Source: JBLHGN01 sp047616325
Lineage (GTDB): Bacteria > Pseudomonadota > Gammaproteobacteria > Pseudomonadales > Cellvibrionaceae
Length of the DNA: 13,804 bases
Reading direction: 5' to 3'
Assembly: GCA_047616325.1 (NCBI GenBank)
Contig: JBLHGN010000072.1
Location: 1-13,804 of the forward strand
The position numbers and the translations under genes are program-made. A model generated the notes under the pieces. The model saw nothing but the letters and a program-made list of their open reading frames with translations, ran no database searches and was not told the origin of the DNA. Below, piece after piece: positions 13,804-13,804 of this stretch; position 1 is the stretch's first letter; every line of letters begins with the position of its first letter.

Positions 13804-13804
13804 G

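Overview
The window comes from a gammaproteobacterium. The sequence best fits a marine Cellvibrionales/Pseudomonadales-type lineage. The evidence is the strongly Pseudomonas/E. coli-like F1 ATPase subunits, glmU directly after atpC, the yrfG-hslR-hslO block divergent from nudE, cysQ after nudE, and a lysophospholipid-type acyl-ACP synthetase. No name below genus-group level can be read from the sequence alone.

Layout. Positions 1-4813 (+) hold the distal half of the atp operon: the end of atpH, then atpA, atpG, atpD and atpC. It closes with a symmetric Rho-independent terminator at 4860-4888. glmU (4981-6345, +) follows a short leader with competing hairpins, and converges on hslO with only 18 bases between the stops. 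The minus-strand group yrfG-hslR-hslO (8516 to 6364) encodes a purine nucleotide phosphatase and two heat-shock proteins. It is divergent from nudE (8605-9153, +). nudE overlaps the start of a cysQ gene that is broken by four frame changes (9146-9982), a clear and apparently recent pseudogene.

From 9983 to 10891 the DNA is sparse and A+T-rich. It contains one small unrecognised coiled-coil gene (10308-10619), several perfect inverted repeats and a (TTTGTC)6 hexanucleotide array. The right end carries folM (10892-11632, +), which overlaps folK (12034-11534, -) tail to tail by 99 bases in register. Next come a possible scrap of a folB/folX-like gene and the C-terminal acyl-ACP synthetase part of an Aas-type protein that runs off the window.

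How the genes work together. The ATP synthase and glmU are core energy and envelope genes. hslO and hslR handle oxidative and heat damage to proteins and stalled ribosomes. nudE and yrfG hydrolyse nucleotides. folM and folK act in pterin/folate metabolism. The Aas-type ligase recycles fatty acids into phospholipid. I see no defence system, prophage, integron or other clearly new multi-gene system. The most unusual signals are the decaying cysQ, the repeat-rich region around the orphan gene, and the in-register antisense folM/folK overlap.
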